From assembly GCA_013398295.1 (NCBI GenBank), contig VZSF01003480.1, positions 966,073 to 1,030,072 on the forward strand: 64,000 nucleotides of DNA. Reading direction: 5' to 3'. The notes below the pieces were generated by a model that ran no database searches, was not told where the DNA came from, and saw only the letters and a program-made list of their open reading frames with translations. The position numbers and the translations under genes are program-made. Shown piece after piece: positions 14,231 through 25,339 of the stretch. This DNA comes from Chionis minor. Lineage: Eukaryota > Chordata > Aves > Charadriiformes > Chionididae. Position 1 is the stretch's first letter. Each line of letters opens with the position of its first letter.

Positions 14231-14500
14231 ATGTCCTGGTTTGAGGTAAAACAGGACCAATTTTGTTCAGTAACTCTGCTTTCTAACTAGAAAGAAGCCA
14301 TGGATCAAACTGTTTGAGAGTTATCTTAATTTTGTGTCTTGCATTGAGGGCCTTCTCTTTTAGAAGTCAGAGCATGCGCAGATTCAGTTGGAAATAACAA
14401 AACTGTGCAATGTACAGGAATTTTGCCTGAGATCTGTCTAATTTTGGCAGCTAAAAGAAAAATAAAGTCACAAAATTGTTCGGCCAATTTGAAGAGGTTG
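14231..14500 (+). mobile_element. Solitary-LTR-like fragment of an avian endogenous retrovirus
   Basis: The segment starts TGTCCTGGTTTGAGG and continues with accaattttgttcagtaactc, agaaagaagccatggatcaa and actgtttgaga. I recall this arrangement from abundant ERV LTRs in bird genomes, especially Neoaves. No retroviral gene or second LTR is seen nearby. The right boundary and target-site duplication could not be fixed, so the end is approximate. Confidence 0.55.
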
Positions 14501-17500
14501 CCCATATTATTCTCTGCACTTCCCTGTCAGTAAACTGGGGAGAGTTCCAAGTTTAGCATGAAATTTGACTTTATGTGTAACTACAATGTTGCTGTATGCC
14601 TGAAAATTACCAGTCATATTTTTTTAAAACACAGAGATTCTCAAACTTACAAATGAGTATTCTCTCAGGCCAGGATATCTATTATGAATAAAAAACAGGA
14701 GGATCCAAGACTGACAGATGACCATAAGGATAAGAAGAAAACTAAAGAGATAATAACTGCTCTCTACAAAGCTTGAAAGTGTTTAGTCTGTAAGTCAAAA
14801 TAAACTATGTTATTCCTGAAGTTTTTCTACCAAAGCAGGAAAAAAGTCTGGCCATGGTGAGGAAGGCCAGTGGCATGGAGATAGTTAGGACAGGAGAGAC
14901 CTCAGAGGCTGGGGGTTCTCCTTCACCGGGACATCAGAACTTGAGTTTTCCACATCCTTTTGATACATGTTCCCCGTTTTAAACCTAGCTAAAGCCTTAT
15001 ATTTGCTTTTTATGAGAATGTGGTTAAAAACAAAAAACAAAACCAAACCTTTTTGCCTTCCCCCCCCGAGAAAATCTTTTGCATATTTAAATGACATGCA
15101 GAAATTATTTGTCACCACCCTTCTTTCTGCAGACAGGGCTGACCTAAGAATCTGGAAGAAAGCAAACCTTTCCCTGGGACACATCTCACAGCAAAAGGCC
15201 TGGTTTGGACCAAAGGCATGCACAGCCTTCCCGCAGCCCGCTGGCAAAGGGAAGCCCAGCGATATTTTCCTTTCAATCTTAGAATTTAGCACTTGCACTC
15301 CTTTAGCTTTTCCTAGTTTTTTGGAAGGAAAAAGCGAGAGACACTGTTTTGTTTTGAAGTGGCAGGGGAGGAACTTTCTTCCCTGCATCCCTGTTCATGA
15401 GAAGAACCACAGCTAGATCCTGCAGTTAGAGGTTTGCATGAAAGCTGGAGCTTTTTGCACATTAGAGATGTGCCACCAAGATGCATGCAGTGGTTTTTCC
15501 GTGGCTGTATCAGAGACACTACAAAGCACCTTGACACACGCCTTATGCGGCAATACCACAACTTGATGCTGAGTGTGGTCATCCAGGGTGAGAAACAGCA
15601 CTTCTGCCCCAGGAATTGTGCTGGTTTAAAGGCTGGCGAAGCTCTCGCCACTGGCATGAGTCACCCTTCTGCCCTCGGTTCTTTGGAAAAAGAAAAAAAA
15701 GTTTAAAAGAACTTTTGCGTTGTTCCTGGTAAGAGCTGAACTCGGGGAACCTTCGGCACCCTCACTGGAGGGCTGATGCCAGGAGCGTGCACAGTTGCCT
15801 CTTTGGTCGCGTGCTCTACCGTGACACCTGCATTAGCACCTGGAATGGGTTACTGAGGTAGAAAGTAGCCACACAGCAGTAGCACATGCAGAATATGTAA
15901 TTTCCACAAAGCACACTTTTTAAGGGGGATCAGGGGGGGAGGAAGGCAAAATGCCCCATCCCATGTGTATCAGGTATGGCCCTCGGTGAGGCATGGCTTG
16001 TTCATTCCTGTTCCAAGGATGGGGAAGAAATATTTCTGCCTTATTCTAGAATTTCCACGCTTCCTCCTCATTATGAGAAAAGACTTGATTTAATAAGCCG
16101 TTTCCCCCTCTGCAAAAGAAATCACCCTTTCTCCTAAAGGAGGAGGAGTCGGGGGAGGCATTTTCTGCGCTTTTTTTTGAGGAGGAAGATCTGAATAATC
16201 TTTGGGGGAAAAAAAAAAAACCTAGGGCATGAATTTCAGAGTATGTGCTTTTGTGTTATTCAATATGACTGATAGGGAAGGATAAGGTTGAAGTTCAAGG
16301 CAAGTATGGAAGTGTAATTTCTCTCTGCACAGTCACAAATAAAATGAGTCTCAGCTCTACAGGATTAAATTAATTAAAGATGGATCTTGTGCTTGATGTT
16401 GGTTTGATAGAACTAGAGTTTGTAGTGGTTGTATCATGAACATAAGTGGATATCTCTAGTGGCTAGCTAGTATATTCTTTATACTCATGAGTGTTTACCA
16501 TGGCACACAAATGCTAACCAGTTTTATCGCACAGTCATTATCATATCTTCTTCCCTTTCTCTCTACTATTCAGGTGTTGCTGCTACAAAATGATTTCGTA
16601 TCAATTAGGAATTCCATTTCCTTCAAGGGGCTACTGAAGCAACAGCCACCTGTAATGCATGCTGTTAAACTTCAGCTGCTGTGTATCTTCACAACAAGAG
16701 GATCTTTTTTTTAAACTCCGCGTCCAACATTGCAAGCATTACCTAGATATTTTGTCCTATTTAAAAAAAAAAATATATATATTTATGCACTGTACCTGGT
16801 TACGTCTCTGGAAAATTTAGTTCTTTTGACACACAATATATGTTGCAAGAAAAATCTTCTAAAGGTGACTTTAAAGATAAAAAGAAAAGTTGAAAATACA
16901 TCAGATTTTTCATCTAGCGTAAAAGTCAAACAATAGCAAACAAGTACAATGAAGTTTCTGTGTTGCTGTTGAAAGCAAAGGCATTTCATTAAGCACACTA
17001 AACATGACAGCTTCTTATCTAAGGGACAGCGATAAGAAACTCAACCAAAACAAATAACTTTCAACCTTGTTCTAGAGGGGGAGCTCTAGTTTCTGTCTAA
17101 TTTTATGGAAAAAAAGATATTTTTTTTGCTCGTGTACATGAAATAATCCATTCGAGAACAAGAGTTCCAGTTGTACCTTCACTCTAGCTCCTAAGTAACA
17201 TTAAGGGGATCTGGCATTTGGAAGGTTAATTTTCTTATCAGAACTATACAAAATCCTAATTTTGCAGAGTAGCAATTTGGAAAAAAAAAAATCAGCAATG
17301 GGAAAATGTTGGTTATGCAGCACTAGACATTCAGTACTCAGGGGATCAATTATAAAAACACTCATTCAGCTATTTCTATTCAAATGAACACCTGAAGAGG
17401 AGGTCTCAATGGTTTTAAAAGTGTGTGGATATTACTGGATAAATGTTAGTCCAATAAAAGAGATCATCATCTGCTATTTGTGTGCATTTAAGTTGACACT

Positions 17501-20500
17501 AAAAAGATCTTTGTGGAATATTGCTGCTTCTTTTTCTTTTTGTGTGTGTGCATCTTTTATCTCATATTCCCTTAACACTTTGTGAACTGAAGAAAATACA
17601 CCAAATGAGCTGTTCTTTAAGATTAAAGGGGCAGCATTTAGTTGAACACACCTGAATGTGGAAGGAGTCTATTTTCCTCACACTTATGAATATGTAATGA
17701 TGCGCTTGGAGGCACAGTCACGAACCCCTAATAAGAATTCACGAGTCTGTGTTTGAAAACAGACATTTGCATTTGCCCTCCGGTCACAGTACATGGGTCA
17801 TTCTTATTCAAAAATTTATTTGCTTTATTTTCCTATTCCCCCTCCCTTTCCTTCCCACCTCAAAATATTTTCTCATTTCTTTGTTTTGTTTTGAGAAAAA
17901 TTAAAAAGGGAGGGCTAAATCCCTCCAGAACGTTCAGGATTCAATTAGAGAGCGCTTATTCAGGGATATATACATTTATTTGTGCAAGCAAAAAAGTCCA
18001 TTGTCTGATTTGAGGAAAGAGTATTTTTCAGTCTCACAAACACATTTGCTTTAACAAAAGCATTTGGCAGGATTTGAGAAGAAACAAACAAACAAACGAA
18101 TCCTACATAGGTGCGTAATACAACATTTTAAAAAGTGAAAATTTGGAATAAACTAATAGAAATAGTGATCTAGATTAGGGATATTCTTCATAAAATTGCA
18201 TAAACACTTCGGAAAAGCTACCGCCAAGAAAAAAAACCAACAAAGCATCATAAACGTTAACACAGTGAGCTAATCAGTGTCATGTACCAAACTACCAGCT
18301 TTGAAGGCATGATATCCAGGTGGGGAAGAACAGGCTGGGGAGATTGGGACTTAACGAGAATATTGCATTTCTCTTAAAATTCCTTGTTTAAAAAGCTGTT
18401 GGGGAACTCCTCCAAAATGCACTCATATTTTTTGTTCACTTTCTAAACAGTACGTTGTAGTTACAAATTAGTCACAGGGGAAGATTGTGCTAAGTTATTT
18501 TAAATCCCACCTTTGTTTTTCGTTCTTTCTCATTCCTTCTTTTTTTCTTCCAAAAAAAGAGGAAAGAAAAAAGTGAAGAGAGAGAGTAAACTTGCAGCAC
18601 TTTATTCGTTATCTGAATAACAATCATGGAAGAATCAGGCTTGTTTGCCCCCCTAGAAAAAAAGCCAGAGTATTTAAAACGCACAAACAAACAAAACCAA
18701 CAAGAAAACAAACCCACCACAAGTAAATCCAAGCAAATTCATTTGCAGAGAATGGAATTACCGAGCAATTTCAGATGCTGGCTCTCAAATCCCCACCTTA
18801 ACACTTCCACCTTCTACAGCTGTATTAAAGATTTCATCATGGCTTTGCTAAGGGTCAGTGGCAGTTAAGTACCCGTCCCAAAGCATGGGGGGAATGGATT
18901 TCAAAACATTCAGACTAAAAGTTGTAAACCTAATTTGTAGAGATGTTTGAGCTTATTGTGGAGATGCTGAGGTAGCCCTCGGTGGGGTGTATGCAGGCAC
19001 AGAATACACCTACATGTATAGGAACACCCTGAGCACAGATACAAGCACACAGACGCGCTCACACAGAGCTGGAATTGATTACCGTTTACTACACGTCTTC
19101 TAGAGTTTTACATTACTATCACAAGTGTGACTTCGGCAGGGGAAGAAAAAAAAGGAGGAAAAAAAAAAAAGAGTCTATTGTGACAGCAGCAGTCAAAGCG
19201 CAAACCATTATTTTAGATCTAACAGTGACACCTGCAGTTGAGCCCCACACACTAACGGGCAAACGTCTCATTTACAAAAATACATCCGTATTTTTTGAAT
19301 CGTACGTATCTCCTGCGTGATTATCCTCATGTACCTCAAATTTGCCTCTCCCGTTGGCAGCACAATCAGCTTCCACACCAGCATGAATCAGCTTTTCCTC
19401 TTCTAAAGCAAACAGCCTGCCATAAAGTATATAAATAGCCCAGAAAAGCTTCCTTGAGCTGCTTGGTGGGAGTGGAACTGCCCATGCATATACATACACA
19501 CAGATCTCTCCTCCACCAGCAGGCATTTCAGAAGAACCACCTGCATGTCTGAAAGGCTCATCTCCACGTTTCAAAGATTCAATCACTTTGCTGTTAATTG
19601 CAATATAAAGCGTTCCATTTGGTATGAATGGGGACTAGCCAACCCGATGATTTTGATGAATCCCCTTGGTTTTCGCCGCTCCCTCCTTGGGTTTGGTTAC
19701 CAGCCGGTGAGGGTCAGTAATGTGGTCATTCTGTTCCCCTTCCTCTCCCAGACAGTCCAGGAGTTTTCACTGTTTCCCATTTTTTGAAGGAGTTAGTCTT
19801 TTGGGTTTGGGTTTTTTTTAAGAAAAATACTGTTGTGCTTCGATTACTGCTCTGAAGGCTACTTTTAGAGGCCTGACTCCCCAGGTAAAGCAAATAATAT
19901 GTGAAACTCCATGTTTCATTTTTCTTTTCGCTGTTCTCACAACTTGCTGTTTATTCAGCTTCCTCCCATATGCTAGAAAACGAGCTCCTCTTTCTCTCTT
20001 AAAAGCAGGAACTGCAACTAAAATGTAAATCTTCCTTTTCTGTAAGATGATTTTTTTTATGGCCGATTCTTTTGACCCGCTTCAGCTACGGCAGTTTCTA
20101 ACCAAGATCAGTACTCGCGTTTCATCCAAGCACAGTAGGAATTTGGATTTAATTTACAGTTCTTGGAGCTACTTCTTTCATCACGTAAGCATCTAGAACC
20201 TTGCGTATAAACGTGTGTTCACATGAACAAAAAGATTTCGTTATAACTTTTGTCAATATTCTGCTGATTGCTAGTTCAGTAGCAGATGTGCTATGCTTAA
20301 TGGTGCATATACAAGAAGCATTCCCTAATCCCTAAATGAACTCCTTATCTCTAAATATATACAGGATAAGCTATCTAAACTCAATGTAGCAACTCTGCTA
20401 TTAAATCTACCAGAACCAAACAGTGAAAGAATATTGTTAAAGCCGAGCACCTGTTAGCAAAAACCAAAGAATCCTACTAAACCAAGACACTGGTAACCGC

Positions 20501-20740
20501 AGACCAAAATAAACCAGGAATAGTTCTACAGAGATTAATTTCTGTTATCAGTGCATCTTGAACCCCCCACGTCTTCATTTCACAAGTGCACAGACGTGGT
20601 TTTAAACTCCTCTGGTTTCGTTAGCGCCACACTCTGTCAGTCACAATTCGCTGCAGAGAAATGAGTTGTCATCAGATCCGACTTCTGAACCGTGCAGGAA
20701 GGCAGATGGATCCCTTGTAGGCTTTAAGAGAAGCGCACAA
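14500..20740. other. Intergenic, AT-rich, no gene recognised
   Basis: Two opposite-strand open frames of 167 and 149 codons overlap at 14885-15416 without recognisable content. The rest is AT-rich sequence with short A, T and (CAAA) runs (for example 18085-18099 and a purine run near 19140-19171). I see no exon structure, RNA gene or dated repeat. Confidence 0.6.
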
Positions 20741-20755
20741 AAAAAAAAAGCAGGT

Positions 20756-20770
20756 AGTGTCATCTGCTGG
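20756..20770 (-). promoter_or_regulatory. Candidate CTCF binding motif
   Basis: The minus strand reads CCAGCAGATGACACT, one mismatch (A for G at position 11) from the core CCASYAGRKGGCRSY. It sits at the left edge of a CpG-rich patch, in the same orientation as the motif at 32769-32783. Motif evidence only. Confidence 0.35.
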
Positions 20771-20799
20771 TTGGATTATGGAACCTGGGAGCATAGCTT

Positions 20800-21096
20800 G
20801 TGGTGCAGAGGTTCCCGCCGCGGCAGCGATTCCCTCCGAGACCCCGGGACGCAGTTTGATACAGCGCCCGAACATCTCCGTTTGTGAAGTGAGAGCGTTC
20901 CCACCTTCTCTCACAGCCAGACTCTCAGGCCTGGCCCGTCGCCTCCTCAGCAATGATCCCTCTCGTTCCCGGAGGGTGCAGAGAAGTCAGGGGATGCTTG
21001 GGGGCACGCAGGAAGAACGCCTGGTTATCCCTGGCGCAGGACCCCGCCGGGCTCGGCCATTGCTTTCCCCTTTCCCCTGGGACTGAAGACCTTCAG
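20800..21096 (+). promoter_or_regulatory. Short CpG-island-like patch ending in a consensus splice donor
   Basis: About eleven CpG dinucleotides fall within roughly 90 bases (20815-20905) in otherwise CpG-poor DNA, and GC stays high to about 21085. CAG|gtgagt at 21094-21102 is a near-ideal donor on the plus strand. Together they resemble a CpG promoter with the first exon of an unannotated, probably non-coding, transcript. No TATA box is evident, and the open frames here stop before the donor. Confidence 0.35.
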
Positions 21097-21488
21097 GTGA
21101 GTCCTTGGAGCCACCTGCAAGTTACTGCAGTCCTGAAACTGCGGCTCCCACAGCAGGGGCTGGGCAGCGGAGACCCCAATTTGCTATACAAATGACCTTT
21201 TCCAGCATAATCTGTGGGTTTAATCTAAGGGCAAACTCCCCCAGCACAACAGGCCAAGGGAGAAAATTTCCTTCCCTATATTCCTCCTTTTTGTTTGCAT
21301 TGGAGCAGGGTATCACAGGACCCCACAGCAACAAGAAGCCAGTTTCCTTTTTCTTTGGAAAAAGTGCTGAAACTCAGTGGAAGGGAAAGCTTGTAGCATC
21401 TCGGAGCCACACATCACCTACAACTCCTGGAAAATAAACACTGCCTTCACTGCAGCCACCAAACGCATCTTGCATTTATTAATTACCT

Positions 21489-21626
21489 CACACAAAAAAC
21501 CAAAACAAAAACAAACAAACCCAAACAAACAAACAAACAAAAAAAAAGCCCCAAAAAGCCCCCCCACACACACACAATAAAAGAACCAAACCAAAAAAAC
21601 CACCAAAAAACCACAACCAAAAAACC
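21489..21626. repeat. A/C-only low-complexity tract, (CAAA)n and C-runs
   Basis: Nearly 140 bases are almost devoid of G and T on the plus strand, with repeated aaac and caaa units, a run of seven C, and a CACACACA stretch. It generates spurious hydrophobic and Phe/Cys-rich open frames on the minus strand. Confidence 0.9.
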
Positions 21627-21743
21627 TGGACACACAGTTGACTATCTGCAAAGGCAGTAAAAGCAAGTAAGTGTACAGGGATGAACAAGGGGCAAGTTAC
21701 ACTCAACCCACAAAACAGGTGACTCCTGAGGTTATCTGCCTGG

Positions 21744-21800
21744 TGGATGTTACCTGCGACAGTGGATATTATCTGTGACAGTGGATATTATCTGCGGCGG
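21744..21800. repeat. Three copies of a 19-base tandem repeat
   Basis: The units tggatgttacctgcgacag, tggatattatctgtgacag and tggatattatctgcggcgg are contiguous at 21744-21762, 21763-21781 and 21782-21800. A partial older copy (ggttatctgcctgg) precedes them. Confidence 0.9.
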
Positions 21801-22242
21801 TGGGTAGCTCCACTGTAGCCCAGCAGGTTCTCTTCTACTTTCCCTACACTCCTTGCCCCTCTTATTTTTCCTCCCCTCAGCATGAAGAAGATCACCCAGT
21901 ACCAGTTGTGCGCCAGGGACCCTAAAAATCCACTTTTTTTCAACCTCTAGGATCAAAAAGTCACATGAAAGGATTTTTAGCTTTGCAGAGTTTGGTATAA
22001 AGTATAAAAAAAATCCCAAGCAAAATTGTTGGCTGCCTCCTCGGAAACAGTTGCACGTGGAAGAAGAGAATCACAGCTCAGTACAAAGGAGGGCTCCAGT
22101 TTGGGACCAGGGAAGATGATGGAAAGTTACCGCAGAGGTGCATTTTCAAGACGCATATTGTGGCACCTGCCTATGTTTTCCTCAGCTTGTGCTCACGTTA
22201 TTGTCTTATTACCTTGGGAGATGGGTTACAAAATCACTACGG

Positions 22243-22291
22243 CTAAAAAAGAAAAAAAAAAAAAAAGAAAGAGAGAGAGAGAGAAAGAAAA
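22243..22291. repeat. Purine (A/GA) simple repeat
   Basis: An uninterrupted run of A and G with a (GA)6-7 core lies near 22268-22283. Confidence 0.85.
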
Positions 22292-22683
22292 AACCCAAGG
22301 AAAAATATAATTTTAAAAGAAAAGGCTATGCATATGCAAAGTTGATTCAAATGCTTTCAGATTGCACCATAGAAAAGCTGTGGCCTAGTTTTTCAAATAC
22401 ATATTTCACTTTATTTTGCACACAGCTGGGTTTATATTGGCACTCACACTAATATGCAAAATGCAGTATCTTGTATTCATGAATGACTCTTTATAAAATG
22501 CCAGGAGGGCACCTGCTTTCTTTTCTTTAAGTCTGTATCATGACAAAGAAGAAGCCTGTATTAATGGCCAACTTCCAGCTCTGACCACAGCCTGGAGGGA
22601 TTTATGCCAGCTGTACACAGGTTTGGAAGTAAACAACATGCCCCGGTCAAAAGGAGTTTCTTACACTCCACGGAAAGAGACTG

Positions 22684-22918
22684 CTAATGAGATGCAACGT
22701 GGTGAAGGAGGGAGCGCACGGCGAGGCTAACAGGGTATGGAGCCGTTACAACAAAGTGCACGTGCTCTCGGATGCCTTCCTCGGATGCATCCTGCTCCAG
22801 TATATCATATATATCATCCAGTCCTTGTAGCATTGCTGTAGACACACGAGCAGAAAGGCATTCCCCTTCCTGGTGGTGCTCAGCGCCTGCCAGGGCACGA
22901 GGCAAACTAATTAAAGGT
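22684..22918 (-). other. Orphan open frame in a CpG-enriched patch, identity unknown
   Basis: A minus-strand frame is open for about 78 codons from roughly 22918 to a TAG stop at 22684-22686, with an ATG at 22903-22905. The peptide has an acidic helix-like stretch (LDDIYDILEQDASEEGIREH) followed by VHFVVTAPYPVSLAVRSLL. The minus strand upstream reads tcctcctctaactggccag, which resembles a splice acceptor. I recognise no family. The opposite strand is also partly open, so a conserved non-coding element is an equal or better explanation. Confidence 0.2.
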
Positions 22919-22929
22919 ACCCTGGCCAG

Positions 22930-25090
22930 TTAGAGGAGGAGGGATTTCTTTTTTTTTCTTTTTTAAACAAAAAACAAACAAACAAAACCCACAAAAGAAG
23001 TGCCATATCTCAGTGGTTTAGAAGGCAGGCTATTGAAACAACCCCTCATCTTAAAAAGTTGTTTTGCCTGCTGTCCAAATCTGACAGGATCTGTATGTGT
23101 TGTCAGATCACGATGCAAAACTCGTATTTCTCCTAGGATTTTTCTCTAAAAAAATCAGAATAACATACATGAGACAGCTTGATAAAGATTTTTCTTTAAT
23201 GTAGGGCTGATTAAACACATACCTAAGAAAAAAAAAAACTTTCTAAACAAGATGTGGATGACAAACATTAGATGTATTTTCATAGATATTTGTGCAGATA
23301 CTTAGAACTTCAAACATGAATTTTTAAAATTAGACTGATGTATAGTCATTATGTGGGCATGTTAAAAAAAAATTAGCAATTCAGCTCTAGCCTATGAACT
23401 GGAGTTGATCAAAAATGTATTACAATCCTCCTACATTAAATTTATTCAGCTTTTCTACACTCTGCAAGAGTGTTTCAGCAATGTTCTTTCCGGTTACGAT
23501 TTGGCTTCATGATTTTCCCTGACTAAACAAGGGCACCACAATCATCTCGGTGTGCGCTTCTGAGGTAAGCAAGGTACTGTAAGGTCAAATCAGCCAGCGT
23601 TTGATCAGGGTGTTATTGAGCTGATAGCTCTCCACCATTATGGCACTGTGTTCCCTGTACCACTTGATTGCCAGACTAGAAATGGCTGTATTTCACTGGG
23701 CATCAACCTACGTATTTTGCCAAATGTAAAAAGAAACCAAAAAGTAATGGTCGTGACATAGATATAATTAAACAAGCATCTGTACAATATTACACCAAGT
23801 AGCTTAACCAAACCTTCGAGAAAATTGAACTATATTAAGATAGAACTGTCTTTGTGATCAGTTCTTCAAAAAGTAATAATCTTTCTTCCATTTCCCAATT
23901 CCAGACTTACGCTATGTCCTTATACCTGCATCAGGAATAGGCAGAAGCAAAAAGCAAGAGAATCATCGACTGGAAAACAAAACAGTTGTGGAACTGAGCC
24001 ATGTTCACACATTTACCTTTGTCTCCCAGCTCCCTGCAGCAGCCTACAAAATGCTTACCACAAAATGCTTTGCCACTTCCATCAAGTATGAGAACAATGA
24101 GAGGTGTTTATCCCTGGCCCAGTATACTGCATATAAAGTAAAAGTCTTCCTGCAGAAGTAAACTGGGAACTTCTTGGAGATCTCCCTCTGAAAGATGCAG
24201 TTTGCGCTGCAAGTTTAGCAATGCAGCACCTGCAGCGGTCTGCTCAGAAACACAGCAGGATAGGAGGAGATTGTTAACTAGTTCTTCGTCTAATAAAGAA
24301 ATTTGACACAGAAAGCAAAAATTTATCGATCGATTTTCATTGAACTAACTAGCGGCAACTATTCTACTAGGAGCAAGAAAAATCAACACCGGAGGCAATG
24401 AGTTTGACACTGCCACATCCTAAAAAGGACTCCAAACCATTTCATGCACTAAAAGAACTATGAGGAATAAAGTCATCCCACTTCTCTTAAGGCAAGACCA
24501 ATGTCCTGCGTGAAGGCAATTATCTCACATGGTGACCATTTTATACACACACACTTTTCACATACTGTAAACAGCAAGCCATATTTCTCCATTTTTCAAC
24601 CTAGCAGCAAAAGTATGTATGTGCCTTCTGTATCCAGGTGACAACGTAGATCCAATAAAGTTCTGATGAGAAAAAAAATCGTACCACAAATACTAAACTT
24701 AAGGTCCTCTGAGATCTAGCTCCATTTTTCTTTATTTCCTCATCCCTGCTCCATGCCCCTGGTAATCCCATTCCTGAGACGGAATATTTTTAAAGCATTG
24801 GATAGCCTCTTTTCGGATGCAGATAAGTAAACCATGAAGAGACATTAGGTAAAACGAGAAAATATTAAACAACCAGAACTACAGTTTTGAGTTGTGACTT
24901 TTAATTCTTTTTAATTAATTCTTTCACTGGGTTGGTTGCATGAAGCAGATAATTATTTTTGCAAAGACTAGTAACAATTCAGGATTGTAGAAAAGCTCTG
25001 GTCCTTGTCAGAATACAAACTGCCATTATTTGCCATATCTGTCTTTCCCAGTGAGAAAGTTTGGTTGCCATTTGCAATTATCTGGGAGAA
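22930..25090. other. Intergenic, AT-rich, no gene recognised
   Basis: This stretch begins with a T tract joined to a (CAAA) tract (22946-22987). It contains a short direct repeat, acaaaatgctt at 24045-24072. Otherwise I see nothing that can be named. Confidence 0.6.
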
Positions 25091-25097
25091 TCCGACT

Positions 25098-25333
25098 TAA
25101 ACCTAGTGATTAGAAAGGGAAGTCAGGCAGCTCGTTTTCTACCTCTTAGCTCCACTGCTGAATTCCGGGGCGACCTTGGGCACGACAACTACTCCGTATC
25201 TTCATTTACCCATATAAACCGCACCTACTGTATTTATTTAGCTCACGGGGCATCAAGAAGCTTAATTAATGTTTGCAAAAAGCTTTGAGATCATCAGATG
25301 AAAGGTGCTTATATAAGTCCAAAATATTATAAA
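25098..25333 (+). mobile_element. MIR/L3-tailed amniote SINE, nearly full core and tail
   Basis: In order the plus strand shows ctagtgattagaaaggga, gtcaggcagctc, a tagctccactgctga block, gaccttgggcacgacaacta, tcatttacccatataaa, ctcacggggcatcaagaag, then ttaattaatgtttgcaaaa, agctttgagatcatcagatg and aaaggtgcttatataag. This is the whole order expected for the ancient amniote SINE with an L3-type tail, and it is the best preserved of the copies here. Confidence 0.8.
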
Positions 25334-25339
25334 GTCAAT

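Noticed and set aside
14885..15416. Opposite-strand frames of 167 and 149 codons
   Set aside because: No recognisable protein features, mutual overlap on opposite strands, and no splice or promoter context.
21418..21706. Hydrophobic Phe/Cys-rich frames that look like membrane proteins
   Set aside because: They are translations of the A/C low-complexity tract on its complementary strand.
23528..23660. Possible 5S-rRNA-derived SINE head (ctcggtgtgcgcttctgagg then taagcaaggta)
   Set aside because: Only the taagcaaggt block aligns convincingly with 5S rRNA; the flanking promoter boxes do not fit well enough to call an AmnSINE-type element.
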